Part shown: piece by piece, positions 1 to 8,562 of the stretch
Numbering within the stretch: the stretch's first letter is position 1
How the letters are laid out: each line of letters starts with the position of its first letter
Assembly (NCBI RefSeq): GCF_001510715.1
Contig: NZ_LMTJ01000011.1
Span: forward strand, 1-64,000
Reading direction: 5' to 3'
Origin: Bacillus sp. FJAT-29814
GTDB lineage: Bacteria > Bacillota > Bacilli > Bacillales > Cytobacillaceae
DNA length: 64,000 nt
Position numbers and translations under genes: made by a program
Notes under the pieces: generated by a model
Told to the model about the DNA's origin: nothing
Database searches by the model: none
What the model saw: only the letters and a program-made list of their open reading frames with translations

Positions 1-65
1 AATGTTACGTTGGCTTCATTTCGAAAGAAATGAATGTTTTATTGTTGACGTTTTTGTTTGTTTAG

Positions 66-234
66 TTTTCAAAGAACAATTTGTTATGTTGCTTGTCAGA
101 AGCAACTCTATTAATATATCACATCGTCCATTCGTCGTCAACAACTTTTTAAGATGTTTTTTATCATCATCGTGTTGTTAACTCGTCAGTAACGACTGCT
201 TTAATATATTATCACTATGACATTTATTCGTCAA
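66..234 (-). promoter_or_regulatory. Tandem rrn promoters P1 and P2 with boxA-like leader, reading off the left edge
   Basis: Read on the minus strand, there are two strong sigma-A promoters. P1 is TTGACG (229-234), 17 bp, TAATAT (206-211). P2 is TTGACG (136-141), 17 bp, TATATT (113-118). About 35 bp after P2 comes a boxA-like TTCTTTGAAAAC (66-77), the sequence usual in Bacillus rrn leaders and 16S-23S spacers. The rRNA operon itself would lie left of position 1. No gene occupies 1-288 apart from this control region and the ptsG terminator. Confidence 0.8.
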
Positions 235-251
235 CACCTTAATCGATTTAT

Positions 252-290
252 TTTTTAAATAAAATAACCGGCCCAATCACTCGGGCGGTT
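252..290 (-). terminator. Probable ptsG terminator
   Basis: On the minus strand an imperfect GC-rich hairpin (AACCG...CGGTT arms, 266-290) starts at the ptsG stop codon and is followed by a T-rich tract. It separates ptsG from the rrn promoters. Confidence 0.55.
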
Positions 291-2358
291 ACCTCATTTG
301 TTTTGTAATTTTAACAATGCCTTCCTGACTTTGTTCAACTAGGCCTCGCTTTTCAATCACAACTTTTTCACCTTGCGCTAAGTTTGTGAAGACAATCGGG
401 GTAATTGTTGATTTTCCATGTTCTTTAATATATGAAATATCAAATTTCAATAATGGCTGCCCTTTTGTGACAGTGGCGTTTTCAGATACCAAAGGTTCAA
501 AGCCCTGACCTTTCAGATCTACTGTATCCAAACCAACATGGATCAAAATTTCACGGCCGCCGTCAGAAAGAATTCCGATTGCGTGCTTTGTCGGGAACAG
601 GTTGACGATTTTTCCATCAACAGGGGAAACAACGGTTTCTTCCTCCGGAACAATCGCAAAGCCGTCGCCCATCATTTTTTCCGCAAATACCGAATCTGGC
701 ACTTCGGAGATTGGTTTGATTTCGCCCTTAATCGGAACAACAATGCTATCGTAATCATGATAATCATTTTGTATTGCCTCTTGATTAACTTCTTTAAGTT
801 GTTGTTCAACGCCTTTTTCAGACGCCTTTTCAACTATTTGAGGTCCACTACTCATAATATCCTGCATTTGGCTCTTTATTGTTTCAGAACGGGGCCCAAA
901 GATGGCTTGTATATTATTACCTACTTCGAGTAAACCAGCAGCTCCAAGTCGTTTTAATTCATCTTTATTAACCTCTTTAATATCATTCACCGAAGCGCGC
1001 AGGCGTGTGATACACGCATCTAGATGGATAATGTTTTTCGGTCCGCCCATTGCCTCAAGAATATTATATGGAAGATCTCCAGCCTGTCGTTCTCCTCCTG
1101 ACTCTAAAACTGGGGTTTCTTCGTCTTCTCTACCCGGTGTCTTTAGGTTTAACTTTGTTATTAACAAGCGGAAAACGAAGTAATAAACAATGGCAAAAAC
1201 AACACCTAAAAGAATAGCAATCCACCATTTTTCTTTTCCTGGAAGTATGCCAAATAAGAAGAAGTCAATGGCACCGCCAGAAAATGTATATCCTAGGTGA
1301 ACTTTAAATAAAGCCATTAATACAAATGCAAGTCCATCCAGTACGGCGTGAATAAAGAATAATAGCGGTGATACAAACAAGAATAAAAATTCAATTGGTT
1401 CTGTTATTCCTGTTAAAAATGATGTTAAGGCAGCTGACCCAAGGAGGCCGGCCACTAGTTTTTTCTTTTCAGGCTTGGCTGTATGGTACATAGCCAACGC
1501 AGCAGCTGGTAAACCAAACATCATGATTGGAAATTCCCCCTGCAAAAAGTAGCCTGCAGTTAATTTTACATTATCTTTTAACTGTGCAAAGAAAATCGTC
1601 ATATCACCATGAACAATATTGCCTGCTTGAGTTTTATAGGAACCAAACTCATACCAGAATGGCGCATAAAAAATATGATGCAATCCAAACGGAATAAGCA
1701 TTCGTTTTACAAATCCAAAAAAGAACACAGCAACATAGGTTCCACTTCCGTGCAGCCAGTTAGAAGCACTGTTCATACCATGCTGAATTGGCGGCCAAAT
1801 CACTAATAGCAATAAACCAGCAATCAACGAAAAAGCGGCAGTTACAATTGGGACAAACCGTTTACCCGCAAAGAATCCAAGGAAAGAAGGCATCTCAATA
1901 TCGTGATATCGATTGTAGGCAAAAGCCGCAATGAGTCCGACAATAATACCCCCAAATACACCCGTTTGCAACGTCGGGATTCCTAAAACAGACGCATAAG
2001 ACGGATCATTAGCGACCATCTTTGCTGTAACACCCGCCCACGTGCTCATTACCTGGTTTAGTACCAGGTAGCCTACTATAGCCGCAAGTACAGCAGCTCC
2101 ATTTCCCGCTAAACCTAATGCAACACCTGCCGCAAAGATAAGTGCTAAGTTGCCAAAAATAATCGACCCGGCGTCCTCCATTACCCTTGCAATCAGTTGA
2201 ATCCAATCCGCATTTACAAACGGCAAATAATCAAGCATTGTAGGCTGCTGCAATCCATTTCCGATACCCAGCAATAATCCCGCTGCCGGAAGAAGTGCAA
2301 CTGGAAGCATTAATGCTTTTCCAATCTTTTGAAGAACGCCAAATGCGTTTTTAAACAT
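289..2358 (-). CDS. ptsG: PTS glucose-specific EIICBA
   Basis: Takes up glucose across the membrane and phosphorylates it. The 689 residues run IIC, IIB, IIA. The N-terminal two thirds is the multi-helix EIIC transporter (starts MFKNAFGVLQKIGKALMLP). The IIB domain carries the phosphorylated cysteine in ACITRLR (C449), and the C-terminal IIA domain has the phospho-accepting histidine in ILIHVGLDT (H607). Full length for the B. subtilis PtsG type. It follows glcT and is preceded by a RAT antiterminator overlapping a long terminator, so induction by glucose through GlcT is expected. Membrane protein that receives phosphate from HPr. Confidence 0.96.
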   Translation of the reverse strand: MFKNAFGVLQKIGKALMLPVALLPAAGLLLGIGNGLQQPTMLDYLPFVNADWIQLIARVMEDAGSIIFGNLALIFAAGVALGLAGNGAAVLAAIVGYLVLNQVMSTWAGVTAKMVANDPSYASVLGIPTLQTGVFGGIIVGLIAAFAYNRYHDIEMPSFLGFFAGKRFVPIVTAAFSLIAGLLLLVIWPPIQHGMNSASNWLHGSGTYVAVFFFGFVKRMLIPFGLHHIFYAPFWYEFGSYKTQAGNIVHGDMTIFFAQLKDNVKLTAGYFLQGEFPIMMFGLPAAALAMYHTAKPEKKKLVAGLLGSAALTSFLTGITEPIEFLFLFVSPLLFFIHAVLDGLAFVLMALFKVHLGYTFSGGAIDFFLFGILPGKEKWWIAILLGVVFAIVYYFVFRLLITKLNLKTPGREDEETPVLESGGERQAGDLPYNILEAMGGPKNIIHLDACITRLRASVNDIKEVNKDELKRLGAAGLLEVGNNIQAIFGPRSETIKSQMQDIMSSGPQIVEKASEKGVEQQLKEVNQEAIQNDYHDYDSIVVPIKGEIKPISEVPDSVFAEKMMGDGFAIVPEEETVVSPVDGKIVNLFPTKHAIGILSDGGREILIHVGLDTVDLKGQGFEPLVSENATVTKGQPLLKFDISYIKEHGKSTITPIVFTNLAQGEKVVIEKRGLVEQSQEGIVKITKQMR

Positions 2359-2415
2359 AAAAGTAATCCTCCTAATACTATTTCTTTAGCTTATAAGCGT
2401 TTGTATCCAGAAAAT

Positions 2416-2508
2416 AAAAAAGCATGAGCCAAAAAATCAATTGAACGAAGATATGGGTATAAATTTCCCGCAAATCTTCATTTCAATCAATTTTTCACTC
2501 ATGCCTGA
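2416..2508 (-). terminator. ptsG leader terminator (attenuator)
   Basis: On the minus strand a long hairpin with GCATGAG/CTCATGC ends plus inner arms (ATTGATTGAA with TTCAATTGAT, GAAGAT with ATCTTC) is followed by a T tract at 2416-2421. Its first arm overlaps the RAT sequence, so RNA bound by GlcT cannot form it. Confidence 0.85.
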
Positions 2509-2523
2509 CCGAATCAGTAACAC
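2496..2523 (-). promoter_or_regulatory. RAT antiterminator site for GlcT in the ptsG leader
   Basis: The minus-strand RNA contains GTGTTACTGATTCGGTCAGG followed by CATGAGTG, a close match to the B. subtilis ptsG RAT. It overlaps the first arm of the downstream terminator. Only 12 bp separate it from the glcT stop codon, so the ptsG promoter must lie inside the glcT 3' coding region, or ptsG is read through from glcT. Confidence 0.88.
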
Positions 2524-2535
2524 GTCATATGATGG

Positions 2536-3378
2536 CTATTTATATTTTTTTTGCAGACGTTGCAAGTGCATTGTGAGATAGACTGCCTCCGCATCAAAAA
2601 CTTTCATTCTCAGTGTTTGCTGCATTACTTTAATGAGCTTCCATGCCAGACTATAACACACCGGATATTCTTGTTTTAAGAGGGCGGCGATTTTTTCCGG
2701 TTCCTCCACCCGCTCTCCCCTTTTTACTCTTTCAATGGCAAAGCGGAGGTGGCGGACTAGCCTCATATAATCAATACCATCCCGGTCAATTTCTATCTCA
2801 AACCTCTCTTCGACTATACCTACCAGTTTGCTGATCAGCTGGGAATGCTGGTTTACCTCGGAAAGCTCCTTATTGGTTAGGGCGCTATGGATATGGAGCG
2901 CAATAAAGCCAATCTCTCCAACAGGCAAAGCAATCTCTGTTTTTTCTTTAATGAACTCAACGACCTCCTTCGCCACCTCATATTCACGGCGATAGAGCGC
3001 TTTCGTTTCGACCAAAAAGGGGTTGCTCATTTCCATGCCCTGCGAAGCTCGAGTCAAGGCAAACATCAAGTGGTCTGTCAGGGCAACATGAATATGTTCA
3101 TTTAATAGCGAACTGGTTCGCTGCTTGATAAGGTCAATAGCTGAGATAATCACTTCATGGAAATTTTGGTCTAGAAACGGAAGCAGCTTAATATAGTTTT
3201 CCTGCTCCTTTTCATTTTTCAACACAAACAATTTTTCCACATTATCGATATCGATGAGATCGCCCCGCTTGCGGTTAAACCCGATACCTTTGCCGATTAG
3301 CACGACTTCATTGTAAGCGGGGTGCTCCGCAATCAGCACATTGTTATTCAAAGCTTTTTCTATCCGCAGTCCTGCCAT
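2536..3378 (-). CDS. glcT: GlcT transcription antiterminator (BglG/SacY family)
   Basis: RNA-binding antiterminator that allows ptsG transcription when glucose is present. The 280 residues comprise an N-terminal co-antiterminator RNA-binding domain (about 1-60, with VLIGKGIGFNRKRGD) and two PTS regulation domains with conserved histidines (HIHVAL, HIHSAL). Normal length for the family. It is directly upstream of ptsG and has its own sigma-A promoter. A degenerate copy of its last roughly 45 codons sits upstream of the mannose-family PTS at 23.9 kb. Confidence 0.95.
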   Translation of the reverse strand: MAGLRIEKALNNNVLIAEHPAYNEVVLIGKGIGFNRKRGDLIDIDNVEKLFVLKNEKEQENYIKLLPFLDQNFHEVIISAIDLIKQRTSSLLNEHIHVALTDHLMFALTRASQGMEMSNPFLVETKALYRREYEVAKEVVEFIKEKTEIALPVGEIGFIALHIHSALTNKELSEVNQHSQLISKLVGIVEERFEIEIDRDGIDYMRLVRHLRFAIERVKRGERVEEPEKIAALLKQEYPVCYSLAWKLIKVMQQTLRMKVFDAEAVYLTMHLQRLQKKYK

Positions 3379-3416
3379 GCCGTTTCCCCGTTTCGCTCAA
3401 ACTATCATTAGTATTC

Positions 3417-3445
3417 ATAGTAAAAGAGTCCTAACAAGAAGTCAA
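3417..3445 (-). promoter_or_regulatory. glcT promoter
   Basis: Minus strand TTGACT (3440-3445), 17 bp, TACTAT (3417-3422), about 40 bp ahead of the glcT start. Confidence 0.7.
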
Positions 3446-3481
3446 CGACAATGTTCGACATACACTCGACAACCATAAGTG

Positions 3482-4609
3482 CTATTCGAATTTGATGCCT
3501 CTCAATCCCAAGAAAAAGAACAATAGCGAAAATCCGATTAAAGCAACCGCATCCTTCCAAATCGTTACCGCATGAAGACTGCCGCTAACAATTTCCTTGA
3601 AGCCGGCCATCGCCCAGCTTTGCGGAACGCCGAGGGCAATTGTCTGCATGAACTCTGGCATGATCTCGATTGGCCAATATAATCCGCCGACCATACACGT
3701 GCTCACAATTAACACCGCGCTGATGGCTGATGCTTGTTGCTTCGTTTTGACAAGACCGGCAATCATTAACCCGAAGCCAACAACCATTAAAATCACCAGT
3801 GACGCAAACGGGATTAAATACGCTAAATTGCCCCAGCCAATGTCAAACATCAGGCTCATCGCCATCATTAACACCCCAAGCTGAATCCAGCCCACCAGAA
3901 AATAGGACAGGATATAACCGAGAATGATTTGGAGCCTTGTGGCAGGGGAAATCATCAGGCGCCCCCATGTACCGCCGATTCTTTCGTCAAGAATCGTTGA
4001 TGCCGCTCCAGAAAGACCGAACATCATAAACATAATCGCAAAACCGACAAACATTAAATTAATATCCGACTTATCGTTCTGCTCTTTTTGGATCATTTGT
4101 TTTTCGACCTTGATCCCTTTATTGACAGCAACCGCTTCAAGCAGCTTCGGAAAAGCCGACGGTTCTGACAGGGCCGCTGTTTGGTAAGAGCGGAGGATTA
4201 ACCCTGCTGTTCCCTGTAAATAGGGGTTTAACGCATAATATTGCTCCGTCTTCCGTTGGATTACGACATCGAATAACGGCTTCTGTTCAGTGATTCTTTG
4301 CCCAAGGTCATCTGAAATGACGATCGCAGCAATCGCATCTTGCTCGGAAACATTGGTCTTTGCCTGCTGTAACGTGGCTTTTTTCCAATTATATTGATTA
4401 TTTTTTTTCAAAAGCTTGTATACTTCGGTGCTAAATTCTCCTTGGCTGACAACAACATTGACCAACGGTTTTGTTTCTTGCGATTTTACCGTCATGCCTC
4501 CAAAAATATAGCTAAACAGCGCCGGCATGACAAACATCAGCACAATTGCACCCGGCGACTTGAAAAATTTTTTAAAATGAAGGGTTAGAATCGTCCACGT
4601 CTTACGCAT
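3482..4609 (-). CDS. ABC-2 type exporter permease subunit (LnrN/YfiN-like)
   Basis: Membrane permease of an ABC exporter, 375 residues. It has one N-terminal membrane segment, a large extracytoplasmic domain (about 45-180) and five C-terminal membrane segments, the usual ABC-2 permease topology. It overlaps the end of the second permease by 8 bp, so the two are translationally coupled. Last gene of the ATPase-permease-permease operon. The order and sizes resemble B. subtilis LnrLMN (YfiLMN), a linearmycin exporter, but no cognate two-component system is adjacent, so the substrate is open. Confidence 0.85.
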   Translation of the reverse strand: MRKTWTILTLHFKKFFKSPGAIVLMFVMPALFSYIFGGMTVKSQETKPLVNVVVSQGEFSTEVYKLLKKNNQYNWKKATLQQAKTNVSEQDAIAAIVISDDLGQRITEQKPLFDVVIQRKTEQYYALNPYLQGTAGLILRSYQTAALSEPSAFPKLLEAVAVNKGIKVEKQMIQKEQNDKSDINLMFVGFAIMFMMFGLSGAASTILDERIGGTWGRLMISPATRLQIILGYILSYFLVGWIQLGVLMMAMSLMFDIGWGNLAYLIPFASLVILMVVGFGLMIAGLVKTKQQASAISAVLIVSTCMVGGLYWPIEIMPEFMQTIALGVPQSWAMAGFKEIVSGSLHAVTIWKDAVALIGFSLLFFFLGLRGIKFE

Positions 4610-5837
4610 ATTTCCCCCTCCTTTCGATCGAAAGGCGAATTAATCCAATCGCAAAAAAGAGTACTCCTAGGCCTACCGCACCGCCGACTGCAGGCAGGAT
4701 ATCAGCCAAAGACGCACCAGTCATCAGTTTCAAATAAGTTTGGAGTGCAAGACCGTTTGGCAGCAGCTTTGTCATTGAAACAACCCAGTCCGGAAAAATA
4801 TAAAGCGGCGCCATGCTTCCTCCCAAGGCGGCTAAAATTTGCGAGCCAAACATCCCCGCAACCGAGAAGGCTTTTTCGGTTTTGACAAAAGCACCCGCCA
4901 ATACCCCGAGTCCGCAGGCATTGATGACAAATGCAGCCGTCATAATGGCAATTCCGAAAGCTGATGCCCCCCAATCGACACCGAAAATATACTTTGTGCC
5001 GACGATTATGATGACAGCCTGGAGCAAACAAATAATCACAAGGCCGAGCATTTTACCAATCAAATAATTGGTATAGGTTAGTTGGGACAGCAGCAGTCGT
5101 TTATAAACCTCTTGTTCCTTTTCGAGAATCATGTTGGAAACACCCTGAACAACCGTCATCAACAAAAACATTACGCCCATCGCCGCAGCATAATATTGAA
5201 AGGAACTGACGATTTTGGTTTTTGCATTGACGGTCGTTTCTTTGATGAGAGGCTGTGATACAGATTGTTCTTGAGGATGATCTGTAGTAGTTGGGGCTGC
5301 ATGTGCCGGTTGGCTTGAAGGGATTTCCGCTCCAGCACTGCCAGCCTGAACCGGCTGTGCTGCCTGCCTCGCCATTATCTCAATCGGAATGGAATCGGCA
5401 AATTGCTCAATCACTTTTTCAACGATATCATCCCTAATTCCCGGGTCCGGTCCTGTCAGCAGCTTCACCTTCGTTTCATTTCCTGCCGCCAATGATGATG
5501 AGAAATCAGACTCAATGATCAAGCCAACCGCAAGTGACCGATTTTCAATCTTTTTATGTAGGTCCTCTTCATTAAACTGTTTGATTTTGATATCTTTTGC
5601 TAATTGCTTTTGAAAAACCTCTTCGATTAACGCAGTACTAAGTGGCCCATCGTCCAAATTCACAACCCCAAGGGTGAATTTCTTGATCGGGACGGCATCC
5701 TCTTCAGCAAACATATTGCCAAATGCAGCACCCAGGATGGAAATCAGCAACAGCGGCATCGCAACAAGCGTGAGCAATGCTTTTTTATCACGAGCGAGCA
5801 TCAACAAATCTTTCCACGCCAACCACCAAAACGCCAT
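4602..5837 (-). CDS. ABC-2 type exporter permease subunit (LnrM/YfiM-like)
   Basis: Second permease of the exporter, 411 residues. After the first membrane segment comes an extracytoplasmic domain with a low-complexity Ala/Pro/Gln/Ser stretch (about 170-205), then membrane segments from about 215 to the end. It lies 12 bp after the ATPase and overlaps the next permease. Likely forms a heterodimeric pore with it. Confidence 0.85.
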   Translation of the reverse strand: MAFWWLAWKDLLMLARDKKALLTLVAMPLLLISILGAAFGNMFAEEDAVPIKKFTLGVVNLDDGPLSTALIEEVFQKQLAKDIKIKQFNEEDLHKKIENRSLAVGLIIESDFSSSLAAGNETKVKLLTGPDPGIRDDIVEKVIEQFADSIPIEIMARQAAQPVQAGSAGAEIPSSQPAHAAPTTTDHPQEQSVSQPLIKETTVNAKTKIVSSFQYYAAAMGVMFLLMTVVQGVSNMILEKEQEVYKRLLLSQLTYTNYLIGKMLGLVIICLLQAVIIIVGTKYIFGVDWGASAFGIAIMTAAFVINACGLGVLAGAFVKTEKAFSVAGMFGSQILAALGGSMAPLYIFPDWVVSMTKLLPNGLALQTYLKLMTGASLADILPAVGGAVGLGVLFFAIGLIRLSIERRGKYA

Positions 5838-5849
5838 GACTTTCCCCCC

Positions 5850-6815
5850 CTAATCTCTTAAACTGCGGCCGGTTAAATGAAGAAAGATGCTTTCAAGATT
5901 CGGCTCAACAATATCGACCGAACTAACCCTAGCCCCTGTTTTTGTAACCCGTTGAATGATTTCACTTAGCACCGATTGCGGTTCCTTATGGAAGGCCGTT
6001 AACAAATGGTCCTGTAGTTTAAGATCTTTTTCCAAAAATAGACCTTCCAACGCGGCTGTGATTTTCTCGGTATCTGTGGCATTGCTGTCAAGCGTCAGAT
6101 TAATTCTCGAGCGGTCGCCAATCGTTTCCCGGAGTTCCTTTAATGTGCCGCTGGCAATCAACTCACCGTGGTCAATGATCCCAATCCGTTCACAAAGGTA
6201 TTCGACTTCCTCCATATAATGGCTCGTGTAAATAATCGTCATGCCTTCGCTGTTTAACCGCTTGACTGTCTCTAAAATGTGATTCCGCGACTGCGGGTCG
6301 ATGCCGACAGTCGGTTCATCCATGATCAGCATATCCGGCCGATGCAAAATGGCCGCCCCAATGTTGACCCGACGCTTCATCCCGCCGGAAAAGGTTTCAA
6401 CCTTATCTTTGGCCCGGTCCGTTAAGCCAATAATTTCAAGCACTTCGTCAACACTTTTCTCAAGCGCCTTTCCGCTAAGGTTGTACATCCTGCCCCAAAA
6501 TTTCAGATTCTCCCGTGCCGACATTTCCTGATAAAGCGCAATTTCCTGCGGGACAACGCCAATCCACTTTTGTGCCTGCTTCGCATTTTTAATGACATCA
6601 ATGTCTTTTACCTGGATTGTACCGGCTGTCGGCGGATACAATCCCGTAATCATATTGATGGTTGTTGATTTCCCCGCCCCATTGGGTCCCAGCAGGCCAA
6701 ATGACTCACCTTTTTCCACTGAAAAAGAAACTCCCTTTACCGCTTCAAACTGACCAAAGCTTTTTCGTAAATCCTGAACGGTCAGCATGTTCACGCTCAT
6801 CACTTCCCCATTCAT
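5850..6815 (-). CDS. ABC exporter ATP-binding subunit (LnrL/YfiL-like)
   Basis: ATPase of the exporter. Walker A GPNGAGKST, signature FSGGMKRR and Walker B MLIMDEPTVGIDP are all present, followed by the C-terminal extension usual for DrrA/LnrL ATPases. The reading frame is open further upstream, but the start is placed at 6815 (MNGEVMSVN, 321 aa) because GAGGTGA sits 8 bp before it and the upstream part is Phe-rich and unlike the family. First gene of the three-gene operon. Confidence 0.88.
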   Translation of the reverse strand: MNGEVMSVNMLTVQDLRKSFGQFEAVKGVSFSVEKGESFGLLGPNGAGKSTTINMITGLYPPTAGTIQVKDIDVIKNAKQAQKWIGVVPQEIALYQEMSARENLKFWGRMYNLSGKALEKSVDEVLEIIGLTDRAKDKVETFSGGMKRRVNIGAAILHRPDMLIMDEPTVGIDPQSRNHILETVKRLNSEGMTIIYTSHYMEEVEYLCERIGIIDHGELIASGTLKELRETIGDRSRINLTLDSNATDTEKITAALEGLFLEKDLKLQDHLLTAFHKEPQSVLSEIIQRVTKTGARVSSVDIVEPNLESIFLHLTGRSLRD

Positions 6816-6885
6816 TGTCACTATCACCTCTATCATACAGCAGCAAATTGGAAAAAAATATATTTTTATAGGAAAAAAGAAGGAA

Positions 6886-6922
6886 AAAAAGGGCCGTGAA
6901 CACATGGTCCGAAGCCCTTTTT
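6886..6922 (-). terminator. pbuG terminator
   Basis: On the minus strand AAAAAAAGGGC...GCCCTTTTTTT forms an intrinsic terminator directly after the pbuG stop and before the ABC ATPase. Confidence 0.8.
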
Positions 6923-6929
6923 TTCATCT

Positions 6930-8261
6930 TTAATGTTGTAAGAATATAAAATACAGTGCAAATATAACAAAGAAAAAGTACATGATTGGATGAATTTCCT
7001 TCGCCCTGCCCTTTACCAGCATGGTAATCGGATAGAAGATAAATCCAAGGCCAATCCCGGTTGCAATGCTGTATGATAAAGGCATCGCAATCACTGTCAA
7101 GAAAGCCGGAACGGCAATTTCGAAACGAGTCCATTCAATTTTCCCTAATGATGATACCATCAATACCCCAACAATGATTAACGCAGGTGCAGTTACCGGA
7201 GCAGTTACTACAGATAGTAACGGAAAGAAAAAGATTGATAGAATGAACAAACCGGCTGTCACCAAAGATGCAAACCCTGTTCTTGCTCCGGCAGCAACCC
7301 CGGCAGTTGACTCGACATAAGAAGTAACAGTCGATGTACCAAGAATCGCGCCTGTTGTTGATGCAATTGAGTCGGAAATCAAGGCTCTACCAGCACGCTC
7401 CAGCTTGTTGTTCTTCATCAAGCCGGCTTGGCTGGCTACCCCAACGAGCGTTCCAGCATTGTCAAAGAAGTCAACGAATAAGAACGTCAGAACAATCCCG
7501 ACCATCGCGGTGGAGTAAAATGAACTATCGCCAAAAGATGAAAAGGCTGCCCCAAATGTCGGGGAGATGCTTGGCACTTCGCCGACGATTTGCTTCGGTA
7601 CATCAATCAACCCAAAAATCATTCCGACTATAACCGTAACGACCATTCCATAGAACACCGCTCCATTTATGCCTCTTGTCATCATGATGACTGTTACGAG
7701 AATACCAAAAATTGCAAGCAACGTATCAGGTGCCGATAAATCGCCCAACCCTACAAGCGTTGCGTCGTTATTCACAATAATTTTTGCATTTTGCAGTCCG
7801 ACAAAGGTAATGAATAAACCGATTCCGGCCCCAACGGCATGTTTTAATTCAATTGGAATGGCGTTGATAATTTTTTCGCGCAGTCCAGTCAATGTAAGAA
7901 TCAAGAAAAATACTCCAGAAATAAATACAGCGCCAAGGGCATGCTGCCAAGGAATCCCGCTACCCAATACGACCGTGTAAGCAAAGAAGGCATTCAAGCC
8001 CATCCCTGGTGCCAATGCGAGCGGATATTTACCGACAAGCCCCATGATGATCGAGCCCAGTGCCGACGCCAATGCAGTCGCCACAAACACGGCACCATAG
8101 TCCATTCGCAATGCATCAGGCAGATCTTCAACCGATGCCAGCGATAGCGTAAGCGGATTTACCACTAAAATATAGGCCATAGCCAAGAAAGTAGTCAGCC
8201 CGCCGATGAATTCGCGGCGATAATTCGTTCCATATTTTTCAAACTCAAAATATTTCTGCAT
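6930..8261 (-). CDS. pbuG: Hypoxanthine/guanine permease, NCS2 (AzgA-like) family
   Basis: Membrane transporter for guanine and hypoxanthine, 443 residues with about 12-14 membrane segments. It matches B. subtilis PbuG closely in FIGGLTTFLAMAYILVVNP, ALAPGMGLNAFFAYTVV, the central VDFFDNAGTLVGVA and the GTSTVTSYVES region. Expression is controlled by a C74-type purine riboswitch with a terminator in its leader. It follows guaA as in B. subtilis. Confidence 0.93.
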   Translation of the reverse strand: MQKYFEFEKYGTNYRREFIGGLTTFLAMAYILVVNPLTLSLASVEDLPDALRMDYGAVFVATALASALGSIIMGLVGKYPLALAPGMGLNAFFAYTVVLGSGIPWQHALGAVFISGVFFLILTLTGLREKIINAIPIELKHAVGAGIGLFITFVGLQNAKIIVNNDATLVGLGDLSAPDTLLAIFGILVTVIMMTRGINGAVFYGMVVTVIVGMIFGLIDVPKQIVGEVPSISPTFGAAFSSFGDSSFYSTAMVGIVLTFLFVDFFDNAGTLVGVASQAGLMKNNKLERAGRALISDSIASTTGAILGTSTVTSYVESTAGVAAGARTGFASLVTAGLFILSIFFFPLLSVVTAPVTAPALIIVGVLMVSSLGKIEWTRFEIAVPAFLTVIAMPLSYSIATGIGLGFIFYPITMLVKGRAKEIHPIMYFFFVIFALYFIFLQH

Positions 8262-8293
8262 GTCTCTTCCCCCAATATTTTCTTTTTAAAAAT

Positions 8294-8325
8294 AAAAAAA
8301 CGTTCCGGGTATATCTACCGGAACG
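8294..8325 (-). terminator. Riboswitch expression-platform terminator of pbuG
   Basis: CGTTCCGG...CCGGAACG stem (8301-8325, minus strand) followed by seven T (8294-8300). It forms when the upstream aptamer binds guanine. Confidence 0.9.
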
Positions 8326-8384
8326 TTGACTAGGCATGTGTAAACAGAGGAAAAGAACAGATGATGCACTCTATTAAACACTGC

Positions 8385-8449
8385 TCGTAGTCAAGCCATT
8401 TACGGTGGCTCGGTAGAAACTTTTGGGCCATATCCCCAATATTATACGA
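8385..8449 (-). ncRNA. Guanine-type purine riboswitch aptamer, pbuG leader
   Basis: The minus-strand RNA has the P1 arms TCGTA/TACGA, the conserved TATAAT...GATATGG entry, the loop GTTTCTACC and the J3/1 segment GACTA. The C in GACTA is the specificity base (C74), which predicts guanine/hypoxanthine rather than adenine binding. Transcriptional OFF switch. Confidence 0.95.
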
Positions 8450-8478
8450 CGCAATTCGACAATATTATTTTCACATTT

Positions 8479-8507
8479 ATCATAACAGCGGTTTACTGTT
8501 TCGTCAA
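8479..8507 (-). promoter_or_regulatory. pbuG promoter
   Basis: Minus strand TTGACG (8502-8507), 17 bp, TATGAT (8479-8484), about 30 bp upstream of the aptamer. Confidence 0.8.
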
Positions 8508-8555
8508 TAAAAAATACGAACGATGATGGAAAAAATTTTACCATCGTTCGTATTT
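8508..8555 (-). terminator. guaA terminator
   Basis: AAATACGAACGAT...ATCGTTCGTATTT hairpin (8512-8555) followed on the minus strand by a T tract. It lies directly upstream of the pbuG promoter, so guaA and pbuG are separate transcription units. Confidence 0.85.
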
Positions 8556-8562
8556 AACTTCA

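Noticed and set aside
1..240. Possible rRNA gene at the left edge
   Set aside because: Only promoter and leader motifs are present; no 16S or 23S sequence is visible in the window.
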